Source: Alicycliphilus sp. UBA6560 (GTDB lineage Bacteria > Pseudomonadota > Gammaproteobacteria > Burkholderiales > Burkholderiaceae_C). From it: a stretch of 64,000 nt of DNA. The translations under genes and the position numbers were made by a program. The notes under the pieces were generated by a model. It had not been told where the DNA came from, made no database searches, and saw nothing but the letters and a program-made list of their open reading frames with translations. The stretch spans positions 124,001-188,000 of the forward strand of contig DJJU01000011.1 of assembly GCA_002434305.1 (NCBI GenBank). The letters run 5' to 3'. Positions 18,457-27,200 of the stretch are shown one piece after another. The number at the start of each line of letters is the position of its first letter. Positions within the stretch are counted from its first letter, which is position 1.

Positions 18457-19614
18457 ATGGTCGCCACCGTCATCGTCGGCATGCTCTGCATGCACCTGAT
18501 CTTCTTTGCCATCATGTTCTGGCTGATCGGCAGGCGCCTGCAGGGCAACCGGCTGGGCATGGACGCGTTCGCGCTGGGCAACGCCCTGCTGGGCTCGGCC
18601 TATGTGCTGCAGCTGCTGGGCGGCGGGCCAGGCTGGAATGCGGCCGGCGTGGTCAATCACACGCTGACGGTGTGCACGCCCCTGGCCTATTGGGTGGGGG
18701 CCATGCGGTTCTTTGGCCGGCCGGCTCCCTTGCTCAAGCCTCTGCTTGGCCTGGCGCTGGCCTATGCAGCGGCGCAGGTACTGGTGCAGTGGCTGGCGGG
18801 CCCGGTCGCCCGCTACGCGATGCTGGCGCTCGTCATGGTGTTGATGTTCCTGGCCATGACCCTTGGGGTGATCTACGCCATGCGTGACATCGCCAAGGAT
18901 CTGCGCATGGAGATGGCGCTGTTCGCGCTGCTCATCGGGGGTCTGGGCGTGATGAACGCCATCAAGGGCGTTCTGGTGGTGCAGGGCGGCCTGGAAGCGC
19001 TGGATATGAAGCATCGCTTCCAGGTCGTGTTCTACATCTACATGTCCTTCCTGGCGACGATGCTGGCGCCCGCCATGATCTGGCTGGTGCTGCGCCGGCT
19101 GACCGACGAGCTGCGCGCCACGGCGGCGCGCGACCCGCTGACGCAACTGCTGAACCGGCGTGGCCTGCTGGCCGGCCTGCAGGGGCATTTCGGCATACGC
19201 AGCGCGGGACCCGCACGCCTGCTGATGCTGGACCTCGACCACTTCAAACGCATCAACGACACCCATGGCCACCAGGCCGGCGACCTGGTGCTGTGCCAGG
19301 TCGCCGAGGTGCTGCGCAGCAACGCGCGCGGCGGAGACCTGGTCAGCCGCCCAGGGGGCGAAGAATTCGCCATCGTCTGCCTGGACGCGGACGACGAGGG
19401 CGTGAGGCAGCTGGCCGGGCGCGTGCACTCGGCCATCGAGCAGCTGGCGGTGCCGTTGCCCGGCGCGCCCGAGCCCTTGCGCTGCACCGCGACGGTGGGC
19501 GTTTCTCGCCCCTTCCATGGCCCGGACGGGCTGGACGCGGCCATGCAGGAGGCCGATGCCGCGCTCTACCGTGGCAAGGCGGCCGGGCGCAGCCGCATCG
19601 AATGGGCCCAATAG
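18457..19614 (+). CDS. Membrane-bound diguanylate cyclase (GGDEF)
   Basis: Predicted cyclic di-GMP synthase of 385 residues. Six or seven membrane segments fill residues 1-215 (for example TVIVGMLCMHLIFFAIMF and MLALVMVLMFLAMTLGVIY), followed by a GGDEF domain with MLDLDHFKRINDTHGH and PGGEEFAIV. The inhibitory site is intact: RGGD precedes GGEEF by five residues. No recognised sensor domain other than the membrane part is visible. No good ribosome site precedes ATG 18457, so a later ATG (residue 9) is possible. It lies between the FtsX-type permease and the PLP enzyme, within an otherwise AttEFGH-like block. Confidence 0.9.
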   Translation: MVATVIVGMLCMHLIFFAIMFWLIGRRLQGNRLGMDAFALGNALLGSAYVLQLLGGGPGWNAAGVVNHTLTVCTPLAYWVGAMRFFGRPAPLLKPLLGLALAYAAAQVLVQWLAGPVARYAMLALVMVLMFLAMTLGVIYAMRDIAKDLRMEMALFALLIGGLGVMNAIKGVLVVQGGLEALDMKHRFQVVFYIYMSFLATMLAPAMIWLVLRRLTDELRATAARDPLTQLLNRRGLLAGLQGHFGIRSAGPARLLMLDLDHFKRINDTHGHQAGDLVLCQVAEVLRSNARGGDLVSRPGGEEFAIVCLDADDEGVRQLAGRVHSAIEQLAVPLPGAPEPLRCTATVGVSRPFHGPDGLDAAMQEADAALYRGKAAGRSRIEWAQ

Positions 19615-19642
19615 CCGCCAGGCGCCTGGGACAATCGCGCCC

Positions 19643-20725
19643 ATGCCGCATACGCCCTCTTCCTCCGCTCCTGCCGCCGCGCCGTCCTGGCTGCACCAGG
19701 CCATCGACCGCATCGAGGCCGACTACCAGCGCAGCGCCGACACACACCTGATTCCGCTGCCGCTGCCGGCGTTCGAGCGCGTCGGCATCGACCTGTACCT
19801 GAAGGACGAATCCACCCACCCCACGGGCAGCCTGAAGCATCGGCTGGCACGCTCGCTGTTTTTGTACGCACTGTGCAACGGCTGGGTGCGCGAGGGTTCG
19901 ACCATCGTCGAGGCCTCCAGCGGCTCCACGGCTGTGAGCGAGGCCTACTTCGCGCGGCTGCTGGGCCTGCCGTTCGTGGCCGTCATGCCGCGCAGCACGT
20001 CGGCCGAGAAGATCGCGCTGATCGAGTTCTACGGCGGACGCTGCCATTTTGTGCAGCACGCCGGCGACGTCTACGACGCGGCGCGCGCCGTGGCGCAGGA
20101 CACGGGCGGGCACTACATGGACCAGTTCACCTACGCCGAGCGGGCCACCGACTGGCGCGGCAACAACAACATCGCCGAGAGCATGTTCACGCAGATGCAG
20201 CGCGAGCGCCACCCGGTGCCGCGCTGGATCGTGGTGGGCGCGGGCACGGGCGGCACCAGCGCCACCATCGGCCGCTACGTGCGCTTTCAGATGCACGAAA
20301 GCCGGCTGTGCGTGGCCGACCCGGCCGGCTCGGTGTTCGCCGCCTACCACCGCACGGGCGACGCGCAGCTGACAGCACCCGGCTCGCGCATCGAGGGCAT
20401 CGGCCGCCCGCGCGTGGAGCCCAGCTTCATCCGCGAGCTGGTGGACCGCATGGAGGAGGTGGCGGACGACGAGTCCATCGCCGCCATGCGCGCGCTGTCG
20501 GGCCTGCTGGGGCGGCGCGTGGGGCCGTCCACCGGCACCAACTTCGTCGCCATGCTGCGGCTGGCGCAGGAGATGCGCGAGCGCGGCGAGCAGGGCTCCA
20601 TCCTGTCGCTGCTGTGCGACGCGGGCGAGCGCTACCTGCCCACCTACCACGATGAGGCCTGGGTGCTGCGCACGGCCGGCGACTGCGCGCCCGCCCAGCA
20701 GCGCATCGCCCGACTGCTGGCCTGA
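19643..20725 (+). CDS. PLP-dependent cysteine synthase/desulfhydrase-like enzyme
   Basis: Fold-type II PLP enzyme of 360 residues. The Schiff-base lysine is K65 in HPTGSLKHRLA; the phosphate-binding loop is GAGTGGTSATIGRY, and EASSGSTAVSEAY is the substrate loop. It is longer than CysK and resembles the Cds1-like L-cysteine desulfhydrase branch of the family more than true O-acetylserine sulfhydrylases; this assignment is from memory of the motifs. Its stop overlaps the AttH start as TGATG, so the two are co-expressed. Activity (cysteine breakdown or synthesis) cannot be settled by sequence alone. Confidence 0.85.
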   Translation: MPHTPSSSAPAAAPSWLHQAIDRIEADYQRSADTHLIPLPLPAFERVGIDLYLKDESTHPTGSLKHRLARSLFLYALCNGWVREGSTIVEASSGSTAVSEAYFARLLGLPFVAVMPRSTSAEKIALIEFYGGRCHFVQHAGDVYDAARAVAQDTGGHYMDQFTYAERATDWRGNNNIAESMFTQMQRERHPVPRWIVVGAGTGGTSATIGRYVRFQMHESRLCVADPAGSVFAAYHRTGDAQLTAPGSRIEGIGRPRVEPSFIRELVDRMEEVADDESIAAMRALSGLLGRRVGPSTGTNFVAMLRLAQEMRERGEQGSILSLLCDAGERYLPTYHDEAWVLRTAGDCAPAQQRIARLLA

Positions 20726-21855
20726 TGCCCTCGCCCACGCAGCCGCCACGGTCCCCGGCGCGCCGGCACTGGCTGCTGGCTGCCGGCCTGCTGGCCTGGG
20801 GCGCGCCGGCCCTGGCGCTGCCGCCGCGCACCCTGGCCTTCCCGCGCGACCATGGCAGCCATCCGGATCTGCGCACCGAGTGGTGGTACATCACCGGCCA
20901 CGCGCGCACCCAGGACGGGCGGCTGTGGGGCTTTCAGATCACCTTCTTTCGCTCGCGCGTGGCGGCCACGCAGGACATGCGCTCGGCCTTCGCGGCGCGC
21001 CAGCTGCTGTTCGCCCATGCTGCGCTGACCGACGTGCAGGGCGCGCGCCAATGGCACGACCAGCGGATCGCACGTGCAGGCTTCGGCATCGCCCAGGCCA
21101 GCCAGGACGACGCGCACATCCGTCTGCAGGACTGGTCACTGGAGCGCGCCCAGGCGCCGGAACTGCCCGGCGCCAGTCGCTGGGCCATCCGCGCCCCGGC
21201 GGACGGCTTTGGCCTGGACCTGCACTGCGCCAGCACCCAGCCGGTACTGCTGCAGGGCAGCGCCGGCCTATCGCGCAAGGGACCGCAGCCGGACCAGGCC
21301 AGCTACTACTACAGCCAGCCGCAGCTGGCCGTCTCCGGCAGTCTGATGCTGGCCGGGCAGCGCCTGGCCCTGGCGGCCGATGTGCCCGCCACCGACAACC
21401 GCGCCTGGATGGACCACGAGTGGAGCGAGGCGCTGCTGCACCCCGAAGCCGTGGGTTGGGACTGGATCGGCATGAACCTGCACGACGGCGGGGCGCTGAC
21501 GGCCTTTCGCCTGCGCCGGGCCGACGGCAGCGCGCTGTGGGCCGGCGGCTCGGTGCGCGCGGCGGGCCAGGAGCAGGCGCGCATCTTCGGCGCCGACGAG
21601 GTGCGCTTCGAGCCGCTGCGCCGCTGGAGCAGCAGCGCCAGCGGCGCGACCTATCCGGTGCAGTGGGCGGTGCACACGCCCGCCGGCCGGTTCACGGTGC
21701 AGGCGCTGCTGGACGCGCAGGAGCTGGACAGCCGCGCCTCCACCGGCGCCATCTACTGGGAGGGCCTGTGCGCCCTGATGGACGCTGGCGGCCACGAGGT
21801 GGGCCGGGGCTATCTGGAGATGACGGGCTACGCGCAGCGGCTGCGGCTGGGCTGA
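20725..21855 (+). CDS. AttH / CrtC-like lipocalin-fold protein
   Basis: Exported protein of 376 residues with a hydrophobic signal-like start (HWLLAAGLLAWGAPALAL). The HPDLRTEWWYITGHA motif and the later NRAWMDHEWSEALL are diagnostic of the CrtC/AttH family: hydroxyneurosporene hydratase-like, two lipocalin-like domains. No carotenoid genes are nearby. In AttEFGH clusters this protein accompanies an ATPase and FtsX-type permeases, which are present here at 14518 and 15788. It is therefore best read as the periplasmic part of that system. It is translationally coupled to the preceding PLP enzyme. Confidence 0.88.
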   Translation: MPSPTQPPRSPARRHWLLAAGLLAWGAPALALPPRTLAFPRDHGSHPDLRTEWWYITGHARTQDGRLWGFQITFFRSRVAATQDMRSAFAARQLLFAHAALTDVQGARQWHDQRIARAGFGIAQASQDDAHIRLQDWSLERAQAPELPGASRWAIRAPADGFGLDLHCASTQPVLLQGSAGLSRKGPQPDQASYYYSQPQLAVSGSLMLAGQRLALAADVPATDNRAWMDHEWSEALLHPEAVGWDWIGMNLHDGGALTAFRLRRADGSALWAGGSVRAAGQEQARIFGADEVRFEPLRRWSSSASGATYPVQWAVHTPAGRFTVQALLDAQELDSRASTGAIYWEGLCALMDAGGHEVGRGYLEMTGYAQRLRLG

Positions 21856-21860
21856 GGCAC

Positions 21861-21917
21861 TAAGAGTCTTTTTGGCCTCCAGCCATTGCTGGACAAGCGC
21901 AGGCAGCTATCAAAACA
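21861..21917 (-). repeat. Family I palindromic element, copy 8
   Basis: Reads AAGAGTCTTTTTGGCCTCCA, GCCATTGCTGGACAAGCGC and AGGCAGCTATCAAAAC between the convergent AttH and livM genes, next to the livM terminator. Confidence 0.8.
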
Positions 21918-21942
21918 AAAGCGGGCGCTGGGCCCGCTTGTG
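21911..21942 (-). terminator. Terminator of the first Liv operon
   Basis: On the minus strand AAGCGGG-CCCAGCG-CCCGCTT is followed by TTGTTTTG. It lies just after livM and partly overlaps the A-rich end of repeat copy 8, which provides part of the T-tract. Confidence 0.75.
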
Positions 21943-21962
21943 TGGGTGCATCGCTGCGCCGG

Positions 21963-22970
21963 TCAGTGCGGGCCGGCGGCCCCGCCACCGCCTCGGCGGC
22001 GCTCCAGCCAGGCGATCAGCTCGCCCATGATGCCGCGACGGAAGGCCAGCACGCAGACCACGAAGATCAGGCCGGTGACGATGGTCACGGACTCGCCCAG
22101 GGTGTTGAACCACTCGATGGAGGTGATGCTGGCCAGCAGGTTGCCCAGCTCGCCGATCTTGTTTTCCAGCAGCACCACCACGGCCGAGCCGACCAGCGGG
22201 CCGCTGAGCGTGCCCATGCCGCCCACCAGCGTCATCAGCACCACGTGCCCGGAGGCCGACCAGTGCACGTCGGAGAGCGTGGCAAAGCCCAGCACCAGGG
22301 TCTTGAGCGCGCCCGCCAGGCCGGCGATGGCCGCGGAGATGACGAAGGCCAGCAGCTTGAAGCGGTTGGTGTCGTAGCCCAGCGAGGTGGCGCGCGGCTC
22401 GTTTTCCTTAATGCCCTTGAGCACCTGGCCGAAGGGCGAGTGGATGGTGCGCACGATGAGCAGGAAGGCGGCGACCACGACGATCAGGCACACGTAGTAC
22501 ATGGTCAGGTCGCTGGACAGGTCGATCACGCCGAACAGCTTGCCGCGCGGCACGCCCTGCAGGCCGTCCTCGCCGCCCGTGAAGGGCAGCTGCAGCGCCG
22601 CGAAGAACAGCATCTGGGCCAGGGCCAGCGTGATCATGGTGGCGTAGATGCCCTGGCGGCGGATGGTGAACCAGCCCATGACCAGGCCCAGCAGCGCGCC
22701 GCTGAGCAGCCCGGCCAGCAGGCCCAGCTCGGGCGTGAAGCCCCACACCTTCATCGAGTGGCCGGTGACGTAGGCCGCCCCGCCCAGGAAGGCCGCGTGG
22801 CCGAAGGACAGCAGCCCGGTGTAGCCCAGCAGCAGGTTGAAGGCAGAGGCGAACAGCGCGAAGCACAGCAGCTTCATCACGAACACCGGGTAGGCGCCGA
22901 CGAAGGGCGCGGCGATCAGGGCCAGCAGCAGGATGCCGTAGCCGATGGGAGCGAATTTCTTGACGTTCAT
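21963..22970 (-). CDS. livM: Branched-chain-amino-acid-type ABC permease LivM
   Basis: Inner-membrane permease of 335 residues, last gene of a six-gene operon. Hydrophobic segments occur throughout. The family motifs are LLGYTGLLSFGHAAFLGGA and, near residue 195, GIKENEPRATSLGY (cytoplasmic coupling region). ATG 22970 is preferred over an in-frame GTG three codons earlier. It pairs with LivH (19 bp upstream) and with the ATPases at the head of the operon. The substrate class is broad: these HAAT permeases also import amides and aromatic acids. Confidence 0.92.
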   Translation of the reverse strand: MNVKKFAPIGYGILLLALIAAPFVGAYPVFVMKLLCFALFASAFNLLLGYTGLLSFGHAAFLGGAAYVTGHSMKVWGFTPELGLLAGLLSGALLGLVMGWFTIRRQGIYATMITLALAQMLFFAALQLPFTGGEDGLQGVPRGKLFGVIDLSSDLTMYYVCLIVVVAAFLLIVRTIHSPFGQVLKGIKENEPRATSLGYDTNRFKLLAFVISAAIAGLAGALKTLVLGFATLSDVHWSASGHVVLMTLVGGMGTLSGPLVGSAVVVLLENKIGELGNLLASITSIEWFNTLGESVTIVTGLIFVVCVLAFRRGIMGELIAWLERRRGGGGAAGPH

Positions 22971-22989
22971 GTGGTGCACCCCGGCGGCT

Positions 22990-23874
22990 TCACTTTTCTT
23001 TGCCGAACAGGCCGGCGGGGCGGATGAGCAAAACGATGGCCATGATGACGAACACCACGGTGGAGGACGCCTCGGGGTAGAACACCTTGGTGAAACCCTC
23101 GACGATGCCCAGACCCAGGCCGGTGAGGATGGAACCCATGATGGACCCCATGCCGCCGATCACCACCACGGCGAACACCACGATGATGAGGTTCTGCCCC
23201 ATCAGCGGCGTGACCTGGTACACCGGCGCCGCCAGCACGCCGGCGAAGGCCGCCAGCGCCGCGCCGAAGGCGTAGGTCAGCGTGATCATGACGGGCACGT
23301 TCACGCCGAAGGCCTCGACCAGGCGCGGGTTCTCGGTGCCGGCGCGCAGGTAGGCGCCCAGCTTGGTCTTCTCGATCACGTACCAGGTGCCGATGCACAC
23401 CACCAGCGAGGCCACCACCACCCAGGCGCGGTAGTTGGGCATGATCATGAAGCCCAGGCTGGTTGCGCCCTCCAGCAGCTCGGGCGTGTCGTACCCTAAG
23501 CCCGAGACGCCGTAGATGGAGCGGAAGACACCCTCGATCAGCATGGTCAGGCCCAGGGTGAGCAGCAGGCCATACAGGTGGTCGAGCTTGTAGATCCAGC
23601 GCAGCAGCAGGCGCTCGATAAGCACCCCCACCACCCCTACCACCAGCGGCGCCAGGATCAGCATCGCCCAGTAGTTGATGCCGAGATAGTTCAGCGCCAT
23701 CCACGTGGTCAGGGCGCCCAGCATGAACAGTGCGCCGTGCGCGAAGTTGATCACGTTGAGCAAGCCGAAGATGACGGCCAACCCCAGACTGAGGATGGCA
23801 TAGAACGAGCCATTGACCAGCCCCAGCAGGAGCTGGCTCATCATGGCTGGCATGGAGACACCAAAGAATTCCAT
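22990..23874 (-). CDS. livH: Branched-chain-amino-acid-type ABC permease LivH
   Basis: Inner-membrane permease of 294 residues. Typical LivH features: LGLAVIFGLLNVINFAHGALFMLGA near the N-terminus (in two overlapping motifs), RAGTENPRLVEAFGVNV in the coupling loop, and VIGGMGSIMGSILTGLGLG near the C-terminus. It lies between the second binding protein and LivM, in the usual HM order. Confidence 0.92.
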   Translation of the reverse strand: MEFFGVSMPAMMSQLLLGLVNGSFYAILSLGLAVIFGLLNVINFAHGALFMLGALTTWMALNYLGINYWAMLILAPLVVGVVGVLIERLLLRWIYKLDHLYGLLLTLGLTMLIEGVFRSIYGVSGLGYDTPELLEGATSLGFMIMPNYRAWVVVASLVVCIGTWYVIEKTKLGAYLRAGTENPRLVEAFGVNVPVMITLTYAFGAALAAFAGVLAAPVYQVTPLMGQNLIIVVFAVVVIGGMGSIMGSILTGLGLGIVEGFTKVFYPEASSTVVFVIMAIVLLIRPAGLFGKEK

Positions 23875-23925
23875 GGAAAACGACGACGCGGTGAGTAGGG
23901 GTAGTGGATCAGGCGGCGGCGTGGT

Positions 23926-25119
23926 TTACTTCCACAGCGCGCACTTGGTTTCGGTCTTGGTGGTGAAAACTTCTTCGCCGGGCAGCTTCTTGACGATCTT
24001 GTAGTAGTCCCAGGTGCCCTTGGACTCCTTGGGCTCCTTGACCTGGACCAGGTACATGTCGTGGATGTAGCTGCCGTCGGCGCGCAGGTAGCCCTTGGCG
24101 AAGAAGTCGTCCATCTTCATGCCGCGCCAGGTTTCCATGACCTTGTCGGCATCGGTGGTGCCGGCGGCCTGCACGGCCTTCAGGTAGTTCATGGTGGCCG
24201 AGTAATCGGCGGCCTGGATTTCGGTCGGGCGGCGGTTGGTCTTCTTCATGTAGGCGTCGGCGAACTTGCGCGAGGCATCGTCCATGTCCCAGTACCAGCT
24301 GGTGACGAACTGCATGCCGGCGGTGTTCTTCAGGCCCAGGCTGTGGATGTCGCTGTAGAAGACCAGCAGCGGGGCGATCTTCATGGTCTTGTCGATGCCG
24401 AACTCCTTGGCCGCCTTGATGGTGTTGATGGTGTCGCCACCAGCGTTGGCCAGGGCCAGCACCTGGGCCTTGGAGTTCTGCGCCTGCAGCAGGAAGGACG
24501 AGAAGTCCGACGCGTTCAGCGGATGGCGCACAGCGTTGGCCACGGTGCCGCCCTTGGCCTTGACGACGTTGGAGGCATCGGCCTCCATGGCGTGGCCGAA
24601 GGCGTAGTCGGCGGTCAGGAAGAACCAGCTCTTGCCGCCGCCGTCCACGATGGCGCCCGCCGCACCCTTGGACAGGGCCACGGTATCGTAGGCGTAGTGC
24701 ACGGTGTAGGGCGTGCAGGCCTCGTTGGTCAGGGCAGAGCTGCCCGCGCCGTTGTTGATCATCACGCGCTTCTTCTCGTCGGCCACCTTGGCCAGCGCCA
24801 GGGCGGTACCGGAGTTGGTGCCGCTGAAGATCATCGTCAGGCCCTGCGTGTCGATCCACTCGCGCGCCTTGCTGGCGGCGATGTCGGCCTTGTTCTGGTG
24901 GTCCACGGTGAGCAGCTCGATGGGCTTGCCCAGCACCTTGCCGCCGAAGTCGTCGATGGCCATCTGGATGGCGGTGGCTCCGCCCTTGCCTTCCAGGTCA
25001 GCGTACAGGCTGGACATATCGCTGATATAGCCGATCTTGACCTTGTCCTGGGCGTGCGCAGCGGGGGCCAGGCCTGCCGCGGCGAGTGCCAGGATGAGTG
25101 CGGTGGTGCGAGTGTTCAC
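23926..25119 (-). CDS. ABC transporter substrate-binding protein (second of a tandem pair)
   Basis: Periplasmic binding protein of 397 residues (Peripla_BP_6 type) with a signal peptide ending AAHAQ. The start is GTG 25119, with GGAG upstream. It is closely similar to the gene just upstream: shared blocks include MAIDDFGGKVLG, PIELLT, ADIAASKAREWIDTQ, RHPLNASDFSSFLLQAQNSK and the ending TKCALWK/SKCALWK. Ligand-contact regions differ more (FSGTNSG vs FGGTNSG; SWYWDMDD vs SWDWNLND), so the two may bind different solutes for one shared permease. It precedes LivH. Confidence 0.92.
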   Translation of the reverse strand: MNTRTTALILALAAAGLAPAAHAQDKVKIGYISDMSSLYADLEGKGGATAIQMAIDDFGGKVLGKPIELLTVDHQNKADIAASKAREWIDTQGLTMIFSGTNSGTALALAKVADEKKRVMINNGAGSSALTNEACTPYTVHYAYDTVALSKGAAGAIVDGGGKSWFFLTADYAFGHAMEADASNVVKAKGGTVANAVRHPLNASDFSSFLLQAQNSKAQVLALANAGGDTINTIKAAKEFGIDKTMKIAPLLVFYSDIHSLGLKNTAGMQFVTSWYWDMDDASRKFADAYMKKTNRRPTEIQAADYSATMNYLKAVQAAGTTDADKVMETWRGMKMDDFFAKGYLRADGSYIHDMYLVQVKEPKESKGTWDYYKIVKKLPGEEVFTTKTETKCALWK

Positions 25120-25167
25120 GGTGTGTCTCCAGTCGGGTTGTTGTGCTCTTGTCGTCCTCGGTCACAA

Positions 25168-25194
25168 CCCGCTCCGCCATGGCGGCGGAGCGGG
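25168..25194 (-). other. GC-rich stem-loop between duplicated binding-protein genes
   Basis: CCCGCTCCGCC / GGCGGAGCGGG forms an 11-bp perfect stem with a five-base loop in the 96-bp gap between the two binding-protein genes. There is no T-tract, so it is more likely an mRNA processing or 3'-end stabilising structure than a terminator. Confidence 0.6.
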
Positions 25195-25215
25195 CTGGGT
25201 CAGCTCAGCGCGGCA

Positions 25216-26418
25216 TCACTTCCACAGGGCGCACTTGCTTTCGGCCTTGGTGGTCCAGACCTGGTCGGCGGGCAGCTTGGCCACGACCTTGTAGTAGTCC
25301 CAGGGCTGCTTGGACTCGGCCTGCGACTTCACCTGCATCAGGTACATGTCGTGGGCGAAGCGGCCGTCCGGACGGATCACGCCCTTGGCGTAGAAGTCGT
25401 CGATGGGGGTGGACTTGAGCTTTTCCATGACCTTGTCGGCATCCACGGTGCCCGCGGCCTGCACGGCCTTCAGGTAGTTCATGGTGGCCGAGTAGTCGGC
25501 GGCCTGGATGTCCGTGGGCATGCGCTTGGTCTTTTCGAAGAACTTCTTGCCGAAGGCACGCGTCTGGTCGTTCAGGTTCCAGTCCCAGCTGGTGGTCAGC
25601 AGCAGGCCTTCGGTGTTCTTCAGGCCCAGGCTGTGGATGTCGGTCAAGAACACCAGCAGGCCGGCCATCTTCATGCTCTTGTTGATGCCGAATTCCTTGG
25701 CGGCCTTGATGGCGTTGATGGTGTCGCCGCCGGCGTTGGCCAGGCCCAGGATCTGCGCCTTGGAGTTTTGCGCCTGCAGCAGGAAGGACGAGAAGTCGGA
25801 GGCGTTCAGGGGGTGGCGCACGCTGCCGACCACGGTGCCGCCGGCTTCCTTGACCACCTTGGAGGTGTCGGCCTCCAGCGCGTGGCCGAAGGCGTAGTCG
25901 GCGGTCAGGAAGAACCAGCTCTTGCCGCCGTTCTTGACCACCGCCGCGCCCGTGCCCTTGGCCAGGGCCACGGTGTCGTAGGCGTAGTGCACGGTGTAGG
26001 GGCTGCACTGCTCGTTGGTCAGGGCCGAGGAGCCGGCGCCGCTGTTGAAGTAGACGCGCTTCTTCTCGGCCGCGACCTTGGCAGACGCCAGTGCCGTGCC
26101 CGAGTTCGTGCCGCCAAACAGCATGGTCAGGTTCTGCGTGTCGATCCACTCGCGCGCCTTGCTGGCGGCGATGTCGGCCTTGTTCTGGTGGTCGGCCGTG
26201 AGCAGCTCGATGGGCATGCCCAGCACCTTGCCACCGAAGTCGTCGATGGCCATTTGGATGGCCAGCGCGCCGTTCTTGCCTTCCACGTCGGCGTACAGGC
26301 TGGACATGTCGGTGATAAAGCCGATCTTGACCTTGTCCTGCGCATGCGCCTGCACGGCGGCCAGCGACAGGCCGGCGGCGCCCAGCAGGGCGGCGAGGGT
26401 GCGAAGTTGATGTTTCAT
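25216..26418 (-). CDS. ABC transporter substrate-binding protein (first of a tandem pair)
   Basis: Periplasmic binding protein of 400 residues (Peripla_BP_6 type). The signal peptide is MKHQLRTLAALLGAAGLSLA with cleavage near AHAQ. AAGGAG precedes ATG 26418. It is a paralogue of the next gene downstream. It follows the LivF ATPase by 70 bp and is separated from its copy by a strong stem-loop, which could give the two copies different transcript stability. The family includes proteins for branched amino acids, amides and aromatic acids; the ligand is not predictable here. Confidence 0.92.
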   Translation of the reverse strand: MKHQLRTLAALLGAAGLSLAAVQAHAQDKVKIGFITDMSSLYADVEGKNGALAIQMAIDDFGGKVLGMPIELLTADHQNKADIAASKAREWIDTQNLTMLFGGTNSGTALASAKVAAEKKRVYFNSGAGSSALTNEQCSPYTVHYAYDTVALAKGTGAAVVKNGGKSWFFLTADYAFGHALEADTSKVVKEAGGTVVGSVRHPLNASDFSSFLLQAQNSKAQILGLANAGGDTINAIKAAKEFGINKSMKMAGLLVFLTDIHSLGLKNTEGLLLTTSWDWNLNDQTRAFGKKFFEKTKRMPTDIQAADYSATMNYLKAVQAAGTVDADKVMEKLKSTPIDDFYAKGVIRPDGRFAHDMYLMQVKSQAESKQPWDYYKVVAKLPADQVWTTKAESKCALWK

Positions 26419-26488
26419 GGGGGAAGTCTCCTTGTAGAGGGTCGAAGGTCGTTGAAATGTTTTTTTGGAAAAAGGCCGAAATCGCGCC

Positions 26489-27199
26489 CTACACGCCCAG
26501 CAGCTGGTTCAGTACGGGCATCTTGTCCTGCAGCGCGGAGGCGCCGAAACGCTCGACCATGCGGCCATGCTCCATCACGTAGAAGCGGTCGGCCAGGGGT
26601 GCAGCGAAGCGGAAGTTCTGCTCCACCATGACCACCGTGTAGCCCTTTTGGCGCAGCATGGTGATCATGCGGGCCAGCGCCTGCACGATGACCGGCGCCA
26701 GGCCCTCGGAGATCTCGTCGAGCAGCAGCAGCTTGGCACCCGTGCGCAGGATGCGCGCCACGGCCAGCATCTGCTGCTCGCCGCCGGACAGGCGGGTGCC
26801 CTGGCTGTTCTTGCGCTCGGCCAGGTTAGGGAACATGTCGTAGATCTCGTCCAGGCTCATGCCCTGGGTACCGGTCTTGAGCGTGGGCGGCAGCAGCAGG
26901 TTCTCCTCGCACGACAGGCTGGAGAAGATGCCGCGCTCCTCGGGGCAGTAGCCCACGCCCAGGTGGGCGATGCGATGCGTGGCCATGGCGATGGTCTCCA
27001 CGCCATCGATGCGCACCGAGCCGCGGCGCGAACCGGTCAGGCCCATGATGGCGCGCAGGGTGGACGTGCGTCCTGCCCCGTTGCGCCCCAGCAGCGTGAC
27101 GACTTCGCCGGGCTGCACCACCATGTCCACGCCGTGCAGCACGTGGGATTCGCCATACCAGGCCTCCAGGCCTTTGATTTCCAGTGCGGGTGCGGCCAT
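26489..27199 (-). CDS. livF: Branched-chain-amino-acid-type ABC ATPase LivF, Arg in Walker A
   Basis: ATP-binding subunit of 236 residues. The signature LSGGEQQMLAVARIL, Walker B LLLLDEISEGLAP and switch His-equivalent region VMVEQNF are normal. The Walker A reads GRNGAGRTS, with Arg (CGC) in place of the catalytic Lys. The LivF of the second transporter in this window has the normal GSNGAGKTT. I recall GRNGAGRT variants in some LivF homologues, so it may be a subfamily trait and not damage. It starts one base after the livG stop. Confidence 0.9.
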   Translation of the reverse strand: MAAPALEIKGLEAWYGESHVLHGVDMVVQPGEVVTLLGRNGAGRTSTLRAIMGLTGSRRGSVRIDGVETIAMATHRIAHLGVGYCPEERGIFSSLSCEENLLLPPTLKTGTQGMSLDEIYDMFPNLAERKNSQGTRLSGGEQQMLAVARILRTGAKLLLLDEISEGLAPVIVQALARMITMLRQKGYTVVMVEQNFRFAAPLADRFYVMEHGRMVERFGASALQDKMPVLNQLLGV

Positions 27200-27200
27200 G

